A DNA stretch of 21,611 bases from a virus: IMG/VR virus record IMGVR_UViG_3300024346_000594, positions 1 to 21,611 of that record. One strand, given 5' to 3'. The notes beneath the pieces are model-generated. The model worked only from the letters and a program-made list of their open reading frames with translations, was not told the origin of the DNA and did no database searches. Positions 7,025 through 14,843 of this stretch are shown piece by piece; the first letter of the stretch is position 1, and the number at the start of each line of letters is the position of its first letter. The position numbers were made by a program, and so were the translations under genes.

Positions 7025-9916
7025 ATGTCATACTTATTAAGCGGACTTGATTTAGTAGTTAACAATACTACTAGTATTACAGTTAATACTAGTCAAACTA
7101 CTATACAAGGTGACATAGCTCCCCAAGATAATGTAATTGCTGTAAACAGTACAGTTACTAGATTCGCTACTCCTGATAACCTTGCTGTAGCCTTAATTAA
7201 ATCAACTTCTACGGCTGCAAGCTTAATTAATGTAACAGCAAAAGCACTAAATACTACTGAAGTACCTATATCAGCAACTGTTGAAGGTAACGGGTTAAAA
7301 AACTTAATTACTAATTACTATGAGGGTATTACATATACTCCACAACTATTAACCTGTGTAGGAGTTAATGATACAAGTACTACTATTGGGGATTTAAGTA
7401 GTAATAATTTTATTTTTACTAATAATAATACTGCTACTGTGTCTAATTTAACACCTTTTTTAAGCTCCCGTGCCTATAGTAGCATATTGTTTAATGGTAC
7501 TAGTCAATCATTAACAACTACAGTTGCCGCTAGTAGTTCACTAGATTTAGCTACTGGTGCTGGTAATTGGACAATAGAGGGTTGGTTTTATACTACTAGT
7601 ATTGTTGGTAGTAAATCAATAGTTTGGAAAACTGCTGCAGGAAATCCATCATACGCTCTGTGGATTAGCGCTACAACACCGCAATGGATCGTAGGCGATG
7701 GTGCGAGTAGTGGCACATCATTCAATTTAGCAGCAATAACAGCAAATACTTGGTATCATTTTGCCCTAGTAAGAAATGGCAATACCCTAACTCCGTATAT
7801 GAATGGTGTTAGTCAAACAGGGGGAACTATAGTTTCTGCTATGGGCAATGGCGGTGCAAGTACAACGTTATATATTGGTGCTGCCTCTGATGGTAGATAT
7901 TTTCCTGGATACATATCTAATGTTCGTATAGTTAAAGGTTCAGCATTATACCTAGGCAACTTTTTGCCACCAACAACAAACTTTTCAGCAGCTTCAATTA
8001 CTAATATAACAACAAAAGTTAGTGCTAGTACTACTTATACTAAATTAATTTATGAACCTTTAAATATTAACTTATATAATAGCTTAAAGTATACTAGTCC
8101 CACAGGACAAACCGAAGTATACGATCCAGATTTAGTAGGTAACTCCAGAATAAATAGCTATGTAGTAAGTAATCTTTCTAATAAAAGTATTGTGTCTGAT
8201 ACTAAAATAGTGAACATAGCTCTATCTCCTGAATTTTATGTTAATGGGCCCGATGCTCCAATTGTTTTAAGTACTGAGGGTCGGGGTACTACTACTACTA
8301 CTACTCTTACTACTACCTTAATAACTCCAGTACAGGGTGGGGGTAGTTTTAATGGTACTAATCAATATCTAAGTATACCAAGTACTACATTGTTTGCCAT
8401 GGGAACAAACAACTTCACTATTGAAGGTTGGGTGTACATGACTTCTTATACTAACAGTGTTGCTGGCGGCGGATTGTTTGGTACTGCTGGAGGATCTCCA
8501 GCAACCAGCGGATATTACTTAAATCTTGGACAAAATATTAATACCCTTAGAATTACCAGTAATGCTAGTGGTGCATGGCAGGATGACATAACTGTTACTA
8601 CGGGAAATGGAGTTCCGTTAAATACATGGACACATCTTGCTATGGTTAGAAATGGTAACTCGCTTGTGCTATATAAAAATGGTGTTAGCGTGGCCAGCAG
8701 AACAGACATTACTACTTGGAATTATTCTTCTCTATCAAATAACGGATATATTGGATACGCTAATGACGGTTCTGGAACCGTAAGATATTTCACAGGATAT
8801 ATGAGTAATATTCGTGTAGTACAAGGTGTAGCAGTGTACACAGGCAACTTTACAGTACCTACTAAACCCCTGACAAAAGAACAAAATGCCGGTACTAATA
8901 TTCAGGCAATATTAGGTACACAAACTACTTTATTAACCTTACAAAATCTAGAAACATTAGTTGATAACTCAAGTTTAGCTAATACTATTAGTAATAATAA
9001 TGCAGTTACAATAGCTTCAGCTTATAGCCCAACATGGACGCCTTATTTAGCTCCACTATCTACTGGCGGATTTAAGTTTACTGGTGGTGCTAGTGAATAT
9101 TTTACTCTGCCCGCTTTAAATACAGTATTTCAATTTGGTACAGGTGACTTTACTATTGAACTATGGGTATATATAACTAAAAACCAAACTGGATATATAT
9201 ATGATACTAGACCTACAACTACACAAGGAGCCTATGCTACCTTATATTATAGTAGCGTTGCTGGATGGATTAGTTATGATACCGATGCATCTAGTAGACT
9301 AACTGCTCTGGTATCACTAAATACATGGTACCACGTGGCAGTGTGTCGAATTAGTGGTATATCTAAACTATATCTTAATGGAACACAGTCAGGGTCGTCA
9401 TATACTAGCAGTAGTTCGTATTTAACTAGCAGTTCTCTGACACATATAGGTGCATCTACTTATACAACAGGTGCTGCTCCTTTTGCAGGACAGATATCTA
9501 ATTTACGTGTAGTTAAGGGACTTGCAGTATATACTGGAAACTTTACTGTACCAACAAGCCCACTAACAAATACACAAACTTCTAGTACTAATATAAGCCC
9601 TATTCTAGGCGGTTATACCAGTTTAATAATTGCGCAAGATAGTACTATATTAGACCGTTCACTCTATAGTAATATTCTTACTAGTAGTGTTAGTAGTGTA
9701 ACACCTTCTGGGTTATACGGTCCTGTTGTTGGCGTTAGTACTAATACTAGCACTATTGCTAATATTGCAGGAGCCTATGTATCCACACCCACAATTAACG
9801 AAACTAACATAGAATACATAAATTATCGAACTGACCCTAGGTCAGTAAATAAACGAGTTAAGAACCTAATAGTTGGTACAACAGGAGTGCTTGAAGAATT
9901 GCAGTCTTGGTCATAG
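7025..9916 (+). CDS. three-LamG-domain tail adhesin
   Basis: 963 residues, ATG 7025, 15 bases after the previous stop, with only a weak GGA ahead. Three concanavalin/LamG-like jelly-roll domains lie at about residues 155-313, 439-610 and 680-845. Each shows the classic order F-N-G-T-x-Q/E-x-L, F-T-I-E-x-W, NTW-x-H-x-A-x-V/C-R, Y-x-N-G and a closing S-N-x-R-V-V-x-G-x-A-x-Y-x-G-N-F. LamG domains bind sugars or other surface ligands, so host-surface recognition is the likely job. The N-terminal 90 residues and the region around TSPTGQTEVYD (about 356-410) are shared with the next gene. An (ACT)6 tract at 8288-8305 encodes a Thr run between domains 1 and 2. Confidence 0.85.
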   Translation: MSYLLSGLDLVVNNTTSITVNTSQTTIQGDIAPQDNVIAVNSTVTRFATPDNLAVALIKSTSTAASLINVTAKALNTTEVPISATVEGNGLKNLITNYYEGITYTPQLLTCVGVNDTSTTIGDLSSNNFIFTNNNTATVSNLTPFLSSRAYSSILFNGTSQSLTTTVAASSSLDLATGAGNWTIEGWFYTTSIVGSKSIVWKTAAGNPSYALWISATTPQWIVGDGASSGTSFNLAAITANTWYHFALVRNGNTLTPYMNGVSQTGGTIVSAMGNGGASTTLYIGAASDGRYFPGYISNVRIVKGSALYLGNFLPPTTNFSAASITNITTKVSASTTYTKLIYEPLNINLYNSLKYTSPTGQTEVYDPDLVGNSRINSYVVSNLSNKSIVSDTKIVNIALSPEFYVNGPDAPIVLSTEGRGTTTTTTLTTTLITPVQGGGSFNGTNQYLSIPSTTLFAMGTNNFTIEGWVYMTSYTNSVAGGGLFGTAGGSPATSGYYLNLGQNINTLRITSNASGAWQDDITVTTGNGVPLNTWTHLAMVRNGNSLVLYKNGVSVASRTDITTWNYSSLSNNGYIGYANDGSGTVRYFTGYMSNIRVVQGVAVYTGNFTVPTKPLTKEQNAGTNIQAILGTQTTLLTLQNLETLVDNSSLANTISNNNAVTIASAYSPTWTPYLAPLSTGGFKFTGGASEYFTLPALNTVFQFGTGDFTIELWVYITKNQTGYIYDTRPTTTQGAYATLYYSSVAGWISYDTDASSRLTALVSLNTWYHVAVCRISGISKLYLNGTQSGSSYTSSSSYLTSSSLTHIGASTYTTGAAPFAGQISNLRVVKGLAVYTGNFTVPTSPLTNTQTSSTNISPILGGYTSLIIAQDSTILDRSLYSNILTSSVSSVTPSGLYGPVVGVSTNTSTIANIAGAYVSTPTINETNIEYINYRTDPRSVNKRVKNLIVGTTGVLEELQSWS
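7121..7272 (+). repeat. 152-bp near-identical block shared with next gene, copy 1
   Basis: Matches 10040-10191 over 152 bases with five differences; the last 112 bases (from 7161) differ at a single position. It encodes residues about 33-83 of the three-LamG protein. The flanking coding sequence is much more diverged. Confidence 0.95.
8288..8305 (+). repeat. (ACT)6 trinucleotide tract
   Basis: Six tandem ACT codons followed by CTT and more ACT codons, giving a Thr-rich linker between LamG domains 1 and 2. Length changes would stay in frame. Confidence 0.95.
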
Positions 9917-9931
9917 AAAAGGAAATAAGTT

Positions 9932-12136
9932 ATGTCGTATCAATTAAGTAGACTTGATTTAGTTGTTAGTAATGCTACTACTCAGATTACAGTAAACACT
10001 AATCCGTCTACACAAAGTTATATTAATGGTGATATAGTTCCCCAAGATAATGTAATTGCTGTAAACAGTACACACAATAGATTCGCTACTCCTGATGACC
10101 TTGCTGTAGCCTTAATTAAATCAACTTCTACGGCTGCAAGCTTAATTAATGTAACAGCAAAAGCACTAAATACTACTGAAGTACCTATATCTCCTACATA
10201 TTTTAGTAACTTAAATAATACTTTAAAAATAAATTACGACGGTGAGTACTATGTAAAACTACTACTATTAAATAATAATAGTAGTACTATAGTAGACGGT
10301 AGCAATAATAATTATACTATAGTAAATACCAGTGACTCCGTATGGCCTGGAGTCAGCGGAATGGGTGGTAGCACTGGTGGCCCCTTTGGCACTGGTGCTA
10401 GTGGGTTTTTTAACGCCCTAGAAAGCGACTTCTTACGTATTAACAACCCTATATCTAGCCTACTAGGTGCAGAGGATTTTACCGTAGAATTTTTTATACG
10501 GGGGTCAACAGACTGGTCAACCGCACCTGTAATAATTGATACTGGTTCTAACCTAGGATTTCAATATTGGCAAGTATCTATTACTGCTACTGGTCAGGTA
10601 CAGTTTACATACATTAATGGACCAGGTAATGCTACAAATGTAGTAACTACTAGTACAATGGCCATAACTGTTTGGTACCACGTTGCCATAGTTAGAAATA
10701 ATACTGTACAAACACCTGGTAATAACTTTAATATATATATTAATGGTATATCTGGAGTTTCTGCCCTAATTGCAAATAACTGGGGCGATACTGGTACTAG
10801 TGCTAATACTATACTTATAGGTAAGAGCGCAAATAATACACGATATCTTCCTGCTAACCTATCTAATCTAAGAATAACACAGTCTGCAGTTTATACAGGT
10901 AATTTTACTCCGCCTATCTCTAACCTTCAGGTATCACAGGCAGCTTCAGCATATGTAGCAGCAATACCTGCAGGTAGAAAATTAAATACAAAGTACAGTA
11001 CTACTCTTAGTAAGTCAGCTGTTTATAATCCTACACAATTACCTTTATATAATAATTTAGCGTATACTAGTCCAACAGGTCAAACAGAGGTATATGATAA
11101 CAGTTTAATCATTAATAGTTACGTAAACTCTACTGCTAATAAAAATGTCATATCTTCTCAAGCTACTATAAACATAGCTAGTAGACCAGACTTCTATATT
11201 ACTGGCTCGGATGCTCCTAATATATCAGGGTATTCTTTAGGTGCCTCTGTCTTAGTTACTAATACTGGTGGAGCTTTTTTTAATGGCGCGGCGCAGTATT
11301 TGTTAATAACCGGAACTACATCGGGACCACTGGATCTAGCCGCAGGAGCAGGTAACTGGACCGTTGAATGTTGGTTCAATCCTGGCTCAGTTACTGGTCA
11401 GCAGTCTATATTTTGGAAAGGTGGTACCAGCGGTAGTGTAAATCCATCATATGCATTTTTCCTTAGCGGCACCGGCGGCCAGTTTATTGTTGGCGATGGC
11501 GGCGGTGGTGGTGCAGTTGTTAATGTTCCAGGCAGCACTTTTGCTATTAATACTTGGTATCATTTCGCATTAGTACGTAATGGAACTACTTTTACAGCGT
11601 GGATAAACGGCGTAGCATATTCAACTACTCTTGTCTTTACCATGAGCAATACCAGTAACAACAAATTAACCATAGGTAGTAGTACTGCTGACAACTCTAC
11701 TAGATATTTTAATGGTCAAATTAGTAATTTTCGTATAGTAAAAGGTGTAGCAGTATATACAGGTAACTTCACTCTACCTAATATTAGTTCTTTAACTGCT
11801 ACTCAGTCTGCTGGTACTAATATTAGTGCTATCTCAGGCACACAAACTAGTTTACTAACACTGCAAAACTCTACCTTACTAGATAATTCAACGTACTCTA
11901 ATGCTATTACTAATAATCTTGCTGGAGTTCAATCTTTACCCTATACTCCTCCACTACTATCTACTACTAGTTTATTTTATATAGGGGGAGCAGGCCAAAC
12001 TGTGTCAACCCCAAGCACTCCTGCATATATTATAAATACTACTAAGTACAATGACCCTACGCAAGTAGAGGGCTACTTTAGTAGCTTTATACCGCAGCAT
12101 ACTGGTGAAGAAGATAGAATACAAGCGTGGGTGTAA
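9932..12136 (+). CDS. two-LamG-domain tail adhesin
   Basis: 734 residues; AAGGAAA a dozen bases before ATG 9932. It has the same plan as the preceding gene with one LamG domain fewer: a common N-terminus (MSYxLSxLDLVVxN to LNTTEVPIS), LamG 1 at about residues 159-327, the TSPTGQTEVYD spacer, LamG 2 at about 447-615, and a C-terminal tail ending in IQAWV (compare LQSWS). LamG 2 has all the signature pieces: FFNGAAQYL, WTVECWF, NTWYHFALVRNG, ISNFRIVKGVAVYTGNF. Probably a second host-recognition protein that shares the docking N-terminus with its neighbour. It is the last gene of the tail block, followed by the hairpin region. Confidence 0.85.
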   Translation: MSYQLSRLDLVVSNATTQITVNTNPSTQSYINGDIVPQDNVIAVNSTHNRFATPDDLAVALIKSTSTAASLINVTAKALNTTEVPISPTYFSNLNNTLKINYDGEYYVKLLLLNNNSSTIVDGSNNNYTIVNTSDSVWPGVSGMGGSTGGPFGTGASGFFNALESDFLRINNPISSLLGAEDFTVEFFIRGSTDWSTAPVIIDTGSNLGFQYWQVSITATGQVQFTYINGPGNATNVVTTSTMAITVWYHVAIVRNNTVQTPGNNFNIYINGISGVSALIANNWGDTGTSANTILIGKSANNTRYLPANLSNLRITQSAVYTGNFTPPISNLQVSQAASAYVAAIPAGRKLNTKYSTTLSKSAVYNPTQLPLYNNLAYTSPTGQTEVYDNSLIINSYVNSTANKNVISSQATINIASRPDFYITGSDAPNISGYSLGASVLVTNTGGAFFNGAAQYLLITGTTSGPLDLAAGAGNWTVECWFNPGSVTGQQSIFWKGGTSGSVNPSYAFFLSGTGGQFIVGDGGGGGAVVNVPGSTFAINTWYHFALVRNGTTFTAWINGVAYSTTLVFTMSNTSNNKLTIGSSTADNSTRYFNGQISNFRIVKGVAVYTGNFTLPNISSLTATQSAGTNISAISGTQTSLLTLQNSTLLDNSTYSNAITNNLAGVQSLPYTPPLLSTTSLFYIGGAGQTVSTPSTPAYIINTTKYNDPTQVEGYFSSFIPQHTGEEDRIQAWV
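10040..10191 (+). repeat. 152-bp near-identical block, copy 2
   Basis: Partner of 7121-7272. The reading frame is conserved and it encodes the shared N-terminal docking segment of the two-LamG protein. Confidence 0.95.
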
Positions 12137-12175
12137 AACTATAATATACTACCATAGCATACACTTTTTAAAATC

Positions 12176-12249
12176 GCAATTTTTTAACAAATTGCTCTAC
12201 TAACTCTGAGTTAGTAGGATACTTAACTATGATAAGTATCCTACTAACT
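12176..12249. promoter_or_regulatory. tandem hairpins with two competing structures
   Basis: Three stem-loops lie between the tail and lysis blocks. The first is GCAATTT 12176-12182 with AAATTGC 12189-12195. Hairpin A pairs CTACTAACT 12197-12205 with AGTTAGTAG 12209-12217, loop CTG. Hairpin B is a perfect 17-bp stem, 12209-12225 with 12233-12249, loop ACTATGA. A and B use the same strand 12209-12217, so they exclude each other. A T5 run at 12257-12261 follows hairpin B by seven bases, which is too far for a textbook intrinsic terminator. Possible roles are attenuation, an RNase III processing site, mRNA stabilisation or control of the genes at 12295 onward. A TATAAT at 12140-12145 upstream has no convincing -35 partner. 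Confidence 0.7.
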
Positions 12250-12294
12250 TATAAACTTTTTATGGAAATAAAAAATGCAAATATTGGAGATACG

Positions 12295-12444
12295 ATGACA
12301 GACCAATTTACTACGTTACTGGCCCAAATCAGAGATTTAAATGAAAGTGTTATATCTATTAAAGATAAAGTAGTTTTAGATAGACAAGCAGCCGAGTTAG
12401 TAAGACAGGGTAGACCTGAAGAACCTAAGGAAGAAACAGAATGA
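12295..12444 (+). CDS. small coiled-coil hypothetical protein
   Basis: 49 residues beginning MTDQFTTLLAQIRDLNESVI. The start at 12295 is preferred over in-frame ATGs at 12229 and 12262 because GGAG at about 12284-12287 is well placed and because 12229 lies in the loop of a long hairpin. Heptad-like hydrophobics (F5, L8-L9, I12, L15, V19-I20, I22, V26) suggest a helix able to dimerise, followed by a charged tail ending PEEPKEETE. Its TGA overlaps the next ATG (ATGA), so translation is probably coupled. Function unknown. Confidence 0.6.
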   Translation: MTDQFTTLLAQIRDLNESVISIKDKVVLDRQAAELVRQGRPEEPKEETE

Positions 12445-12764
12445 GAGATATCCAAAAAGAATTAAGCGATCTTCAAGATATTATAAGTCTTGCTCAAGAA
12501 TCCCTAACTAAAGCCAGTAAATTAAAAACTGGTGACAGCGTTAGTTGGAATAGTAGTGGAGGTACTGCTCGCGGTAAGATTACTAAAATTATTACTTCAG
12601 GTTCAGAAAACGTTCCTGGTAGTAGTTTTAAAATTACAGGTACAGAGGATGACCCCGGTGCTCTTATTAGATTGTATCGAGAACAAGAGGGTAAGTATAA
12701 ACCAACTGATACTATTGTAGGTCACAAGGTAAAAACTTTAACAAAAATTCCATCACTAACATAA
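12441..12764 (+). CDS. Hva1/DUF2945 Tudor-like domain protein with N-terminal coiled coil
   Basis: 107 residues, ATG overlapping the previous TGA. Residues 1-26 (MRDIQKELSDLQDIISLAQE and on) form an amphipathic helix nearly repeated at the start of the next gene. Residues about 29-103 match the hypervirulence-associated Tudor-like fold (DUF2945): GDSVSWNSSGGTARGKITKI, then a short strand region, SFKITGTEDDPGALIRLY, and a closing KPTDTIVGHKVKTLTKI, equivalent to the family's H-K-P-x-x-L-x-x-I ending. The family is a small SH3/Tudor-like barrel of unsettled function. The N-terminal helix is an addition to the usual single-domain form. Family assignment is from memory of the motif order. Confidence 0.75.
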   Translation: MRDIQKELSDLQDIISLAQESLTKASKLKTGDSVSWNSSGGTARGKITKIITSGSENVPGSSFKITGTEDDPGALIRLYREQEGKYKPTDTIVGHKVKTLTKIPSLT

Positions 12765-12775
12765 TAGGAAATAAG

Positions 12776-13408
12776 ATGAGAGATATCCTAAAAGAATTAG
12801 ATGAATTACAAGATTTAGTAGATTTTGCACAAAATGGTCTAGTAAAAGAAACTAGAACCTATACTCCTACAGAGGGTATGGCATCCGCTGCTCGTCGTGC
12901 CCTAAAGTGGCGTGAAGAGGGACGTGCTGGCGGAACCTCAGTTGGGTTAGCTCGTGCCAATCAGTTAAAAAATAGAGAAAACTTAACTGAGCGAACAGTC
13001 TTACGTATGCACTCCTTTTTTAGTCGTCATGCTGTAGATAAGCAGGCAACCGGATTTTCAAGCGGAGAAGAGGGTTTTCCTAGTAAGGGTCGTGTAGCTT
13101 GGGATCTATGGGGTGGAGATGGGGGTGCAAGCTGGTCAGAGCAAAAACGTAATCAAATAATGAGAGATCGTCAAAGCAAAACATTTAAGCCTAGCATTAA
13201 GGGCTATATGTTAGAACATGAAGAGCATGCTCAAACTATTGAAGACTATGCTAACCAAAACATTAGCGAAGAGTTAGAAGCATTTGGACAATTTATGTAC
13301 CATGCTCAGCTACTAAGGAATGGTCATTTAGATATGTACTTAATGGACTTATACATGGTTGCTCAACCCTATCGCGATATACTAGTTGATATATTCGCAG
13401 AAGACTAA
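12776..13408 (+). CDS. conserved phage protein, shared N-terminal helix
   Basis: 210 residues; AGGAAA is directly upstream of ATG 12776. The first 24 residues (MRDILKELDELQDLVDFAQN) copy the N-terminus of the preceding protein, including near-identical DNA. Residues about 34-125 hold a motif familiar from many uncharacterised phage proteins: MASAARRALKWREEG, GGTSVGLARANQL, TVLRMHSFFSRHAVDK and GRVAWDLWGGDGGASW. It is positively charged in the first half and may touch nucleic acid or a structural partner. The C-terminal 60 residues are acidic and helical. It ends 10 bases before the endolysin start. The biochemical role is not known to me. Confidence 0.7.
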   Translation: MRDILKELDELQDLVDFAQNGLVKETRTYTPTEGMASAARRALKWREEGRAGGTSVGLARANQLKNRENLTERTVLRMHSFFSRHAVDKQATGFSSGEEGFPSKGRVAWDLWGGDGGASWSEQKRNQIMRDRQSKTFKPSIKGYMLEHEEHAQTIEDYANQNISEELEAFGQFMYHAQLLRNGHLDMYLMDLYMVAQPYRDILVDIFAED

Positions 13409-13418
13409 GGATAAAATA

Positions 13419-14033
13419 ATGCAGATAACTAGAGATCAATTAAATAGTGTTATACCAGGTAACCAGCACCTAGACAAATGGCTAGAATGTCTTAATACTA
13501 TTCTTCCAGAATATGAGATTGACTCGCCTGAGCGCGTAGCCGCATTTTTAGCTCAATGCGCTCATGAGTCTGGTGGATTTAAGGCGATTAAAGAAAACTT
13601 AAACTATAAGGCTGCTAGCCTTAGAAAAGTTTTTCCTAAATATTTTCCCACAGATGAACTAGCAGAACAATATGCACATAATCAAGAAGCTATTGCTAAT
13701 CGCGTGTATGGTAATCGTATGGGGAATGGCGATGAGCATTCTGGTGATGGCTATTCTTACTGCGGTAGAGGTCTTATTCAGCTAACTGGTCATGATAACT
13801 ATAAAGCTTTTGCTGATAGTTTATCTAGTAGCATGGAGGAGATCGTAGAATTTCTTCAAACATTTGAGGGTTGCGTACAGAGTGCTTGCTGGTTCTGGGA
13901 AACCAATGACTTAAACACTCTAGCTGACTCAGGCGATATTAAGGCAATGACTAAACGTATTAATGGTGGTTACATTGGACTAGAGGATCGTATTAAACAC
14001 TATGAGCATGCCCTGCATGTTTTAGGGGCATAA
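13419..14033 (+). CDS. endolysin, GH19 chitinase-like family
   Basis: 204 residues from ATG 13419, chosen because TAAGG at 13406-13410 is correctly spaced; an upstream in-frame ATG at 13386 lies inside the previous gene and adds residues not typical of the family. The GH19 lysozyme-like core is clear: AQCAHESGGF with the putative general acid Glu50, ENLNYKAASLRKVFPKYF, AIANRVYGNRMGNGDE with a second conserved acidic site near Glu106, SGDGYSYCGRGLIQLTG, and a C-terminal KRINGGYIGLEDR. Such enzymes cut the glycan strands of peptidoglycan at the end of infection. It has no signal peptide, so it needs a holin to reach the wall. It heads the lysis region. Confidence 0.92.
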   Translation: MQITRDQLNSVIPGNQHLDKWLECLNTILPEYEIDSPERVAAFLAQCAHESGGFKAIKENLNYKAASLRKVFPKYFPTDELAEQYAHNQEAIANRVYGNRMGNGDEHSGDGYSYCGRGLIQLTGHDNYKAFADSLSSSMEEIVEFLQTFEGCVQSACWFWETNDLNTLADSGDIKAMTKRINGGYIGLEDRIKHYEHALHVLGA

Positions 14034-14056
14034 TAAACACACTAAGGAGTGTAAAA

Positions 14057-14398
14057 ATGGCAGAACAAACACAAGAAAAAGGCGCATTTGTAGAGAAGCT
14101 ATTGTTTGCTCTATTACCTTTATTAGTTGGATCAGTTGGATATTTAATTTCATCGTTAAGTGCTATTCAACACGATGTAACTATTCTAAACCAAAAAGTA
14201 AGTCTAGTAGTGACCACGGATAACAAGCAAGCTAGCAATAGTGGTGCGGAATTAGCTCGTGAAAAACTTCGTCAAGATCTTGAAAAAGAAATCCAAAAGA
14301 ACCGTGATGCTATCATGGAAAACCGTCAGCACATTGCTGTTCTTGAAGATAGACAAGAGATGGGCTTAAAGAAAATTGGATCGATGAAAGAGAAGTAA
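14057..14398 (+). CDS. membrane-anchored coiled-coil protein, holin candidate
   Basis: 113 residues; strong AAGGAG at 14044-14049. One hydrophobic segment, residues about 14-36 (FALLPLLVGSVGYLISS), is followed by a long charged helix (about 65-105, AREKLRQDLEKEIQKNRDAI and on) with coiled-coil character. This plan, one N-terminal membrane helix and a cytoplasmic or periplasmic coil, occurs in some small lysis-associated phage proteins. Its position between endolysin and spanins supports a lysis role. A better holin candidate lies at 16606, so this could be an accessory, antiholin or regulator. Confidence 0.6.
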   Translation: MAEQTQEKGAFVEKLLFALLPLLVGSVGYLISSLSAIQHDVTILNQKVSLVVTTDNKQASNSGAELAREKLRQDLEKEIQKNRDAIMENRQHIAVLEDRQEMGLKKIGSMKEK

Positions 14399-14399
14399 T

Positions 14400-14843
14400 A
14401 TGTGGATAATTGATCTTATACCTACGTGGATACCTTACGCTGGTTTATTCTTAGGTGCATTAACCATATTAATTACCCCAATTTTAGCAAATGCCCTACC
14501 TGCTGCTTATAGTATACTAATACGATTAGTTGCCCAACTACTATGCGTATTTGGAGTATGGTATCATGGTTATAGCATTACTCAAGAGGCTTGGGAAGAT
14601 AGGGTAGATCAAGTTCAACTAGAGTTAGGAAAATTGCGTGCAGAATCACAAACTGAAAATATAAAATTAGTTGAAAAAGTAGTAATTAAGACTAAAATTG
14701 TAAGAGAGCGTGGTGATGACATAGTAAAATATGTTGATAGAGAAGTTGTAAAATATGACGTTAAATTTGCTCCTGGCGGTGAATGCGAAATACCTAAAGA
14801 GTTCATCAAAGCCCATAATGATGCCGTAGGAGCTGTAAAATGA
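14400..14843 (+). CDS. inner-membrane spanin (Rz-like)
   Basis: 147 residues; ATG 14400 follows the previous stop by one base. Two hydrophobic stretches, about 12-32 and 37-57, precede a periplasmic coiled coil (about 64-125). The C-terminal FAPGGECEIPKEFIKAHNDAV contains the C-x-I-P-x-x-F-(V/I)-x-x-H-(N/D)-x-A signature I associate with phage i-spanins. Unlike lambda Rz it appears to have two membrane segments instead of one. Its TGA overlaps the ATG of the o-spanin gene, the usual tight i/o spanin arrangement. The complex joins inner and outer membranes and disrupts the outer membrane after peptidoglycan is cut. Confidence 0.85.
   Translation: MWIIDLIPTWIPYAGLFLGALTILITPILANALPAAYSILIRLVAQLLCVFGVWYHGYSITQEAWEDRVDQVQLELGKLRAESQTENIKLVEKVVIKTKIVRERGDDIVKYVDREVVKYDVKFAPGGECEIPKEFIKAHNDAVGAVK

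Noticed and set aside
7121-10191. Possible diversity-generating retroelement from the shared LamG N-terminal block
   Set aside because: The block is conserved instead of hypervariable, the single difference in the 112-base core is not informative, and no reverse transcriptase is in the window.
10260-10286. Inverted repeat in the two-LamG gene (ACTACTATTA with TAATAGTAGT)
   Set aside because: It is low-complexity and arises from Leu/Asn/Ser codon runs inside a clear coding region; nothing else supports a regulatory role.
535-12136. High frequency of ACTAGT and GGTAC words as a modification or recognition signal
   Set aside because: They mostly coincide with Thr-Ser and Gly-Thr codon pairs in the Thr/Ser/Gly-rich tail proteins, so codon content explains them.
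12137-12150. Sigma70-type promoter from TATAAT at 12140-12145
   Set aside because: No recognisable -35 element lies 16-18 bases upstream and no extended -10. In DNA this AT-rich a TATAAT is expected by chance.
12249-12261. Hairpin B read as a standard intrinsic terminator
   Set aside because: The T5 run starts seven bases after the stem and the stem base is AT-rich, so the canonical arrangement is missing. Kept as a regulatory candidate instead.
12229-12444. Longer form of the small gene starting at ATG 12229
   Set aside because: That ATG lies in the loop of a 17-bp hairpin with no ribosome site, and the first residues are encoded by the hairpin arm. ATG 12295 has GGAG at good spacing.
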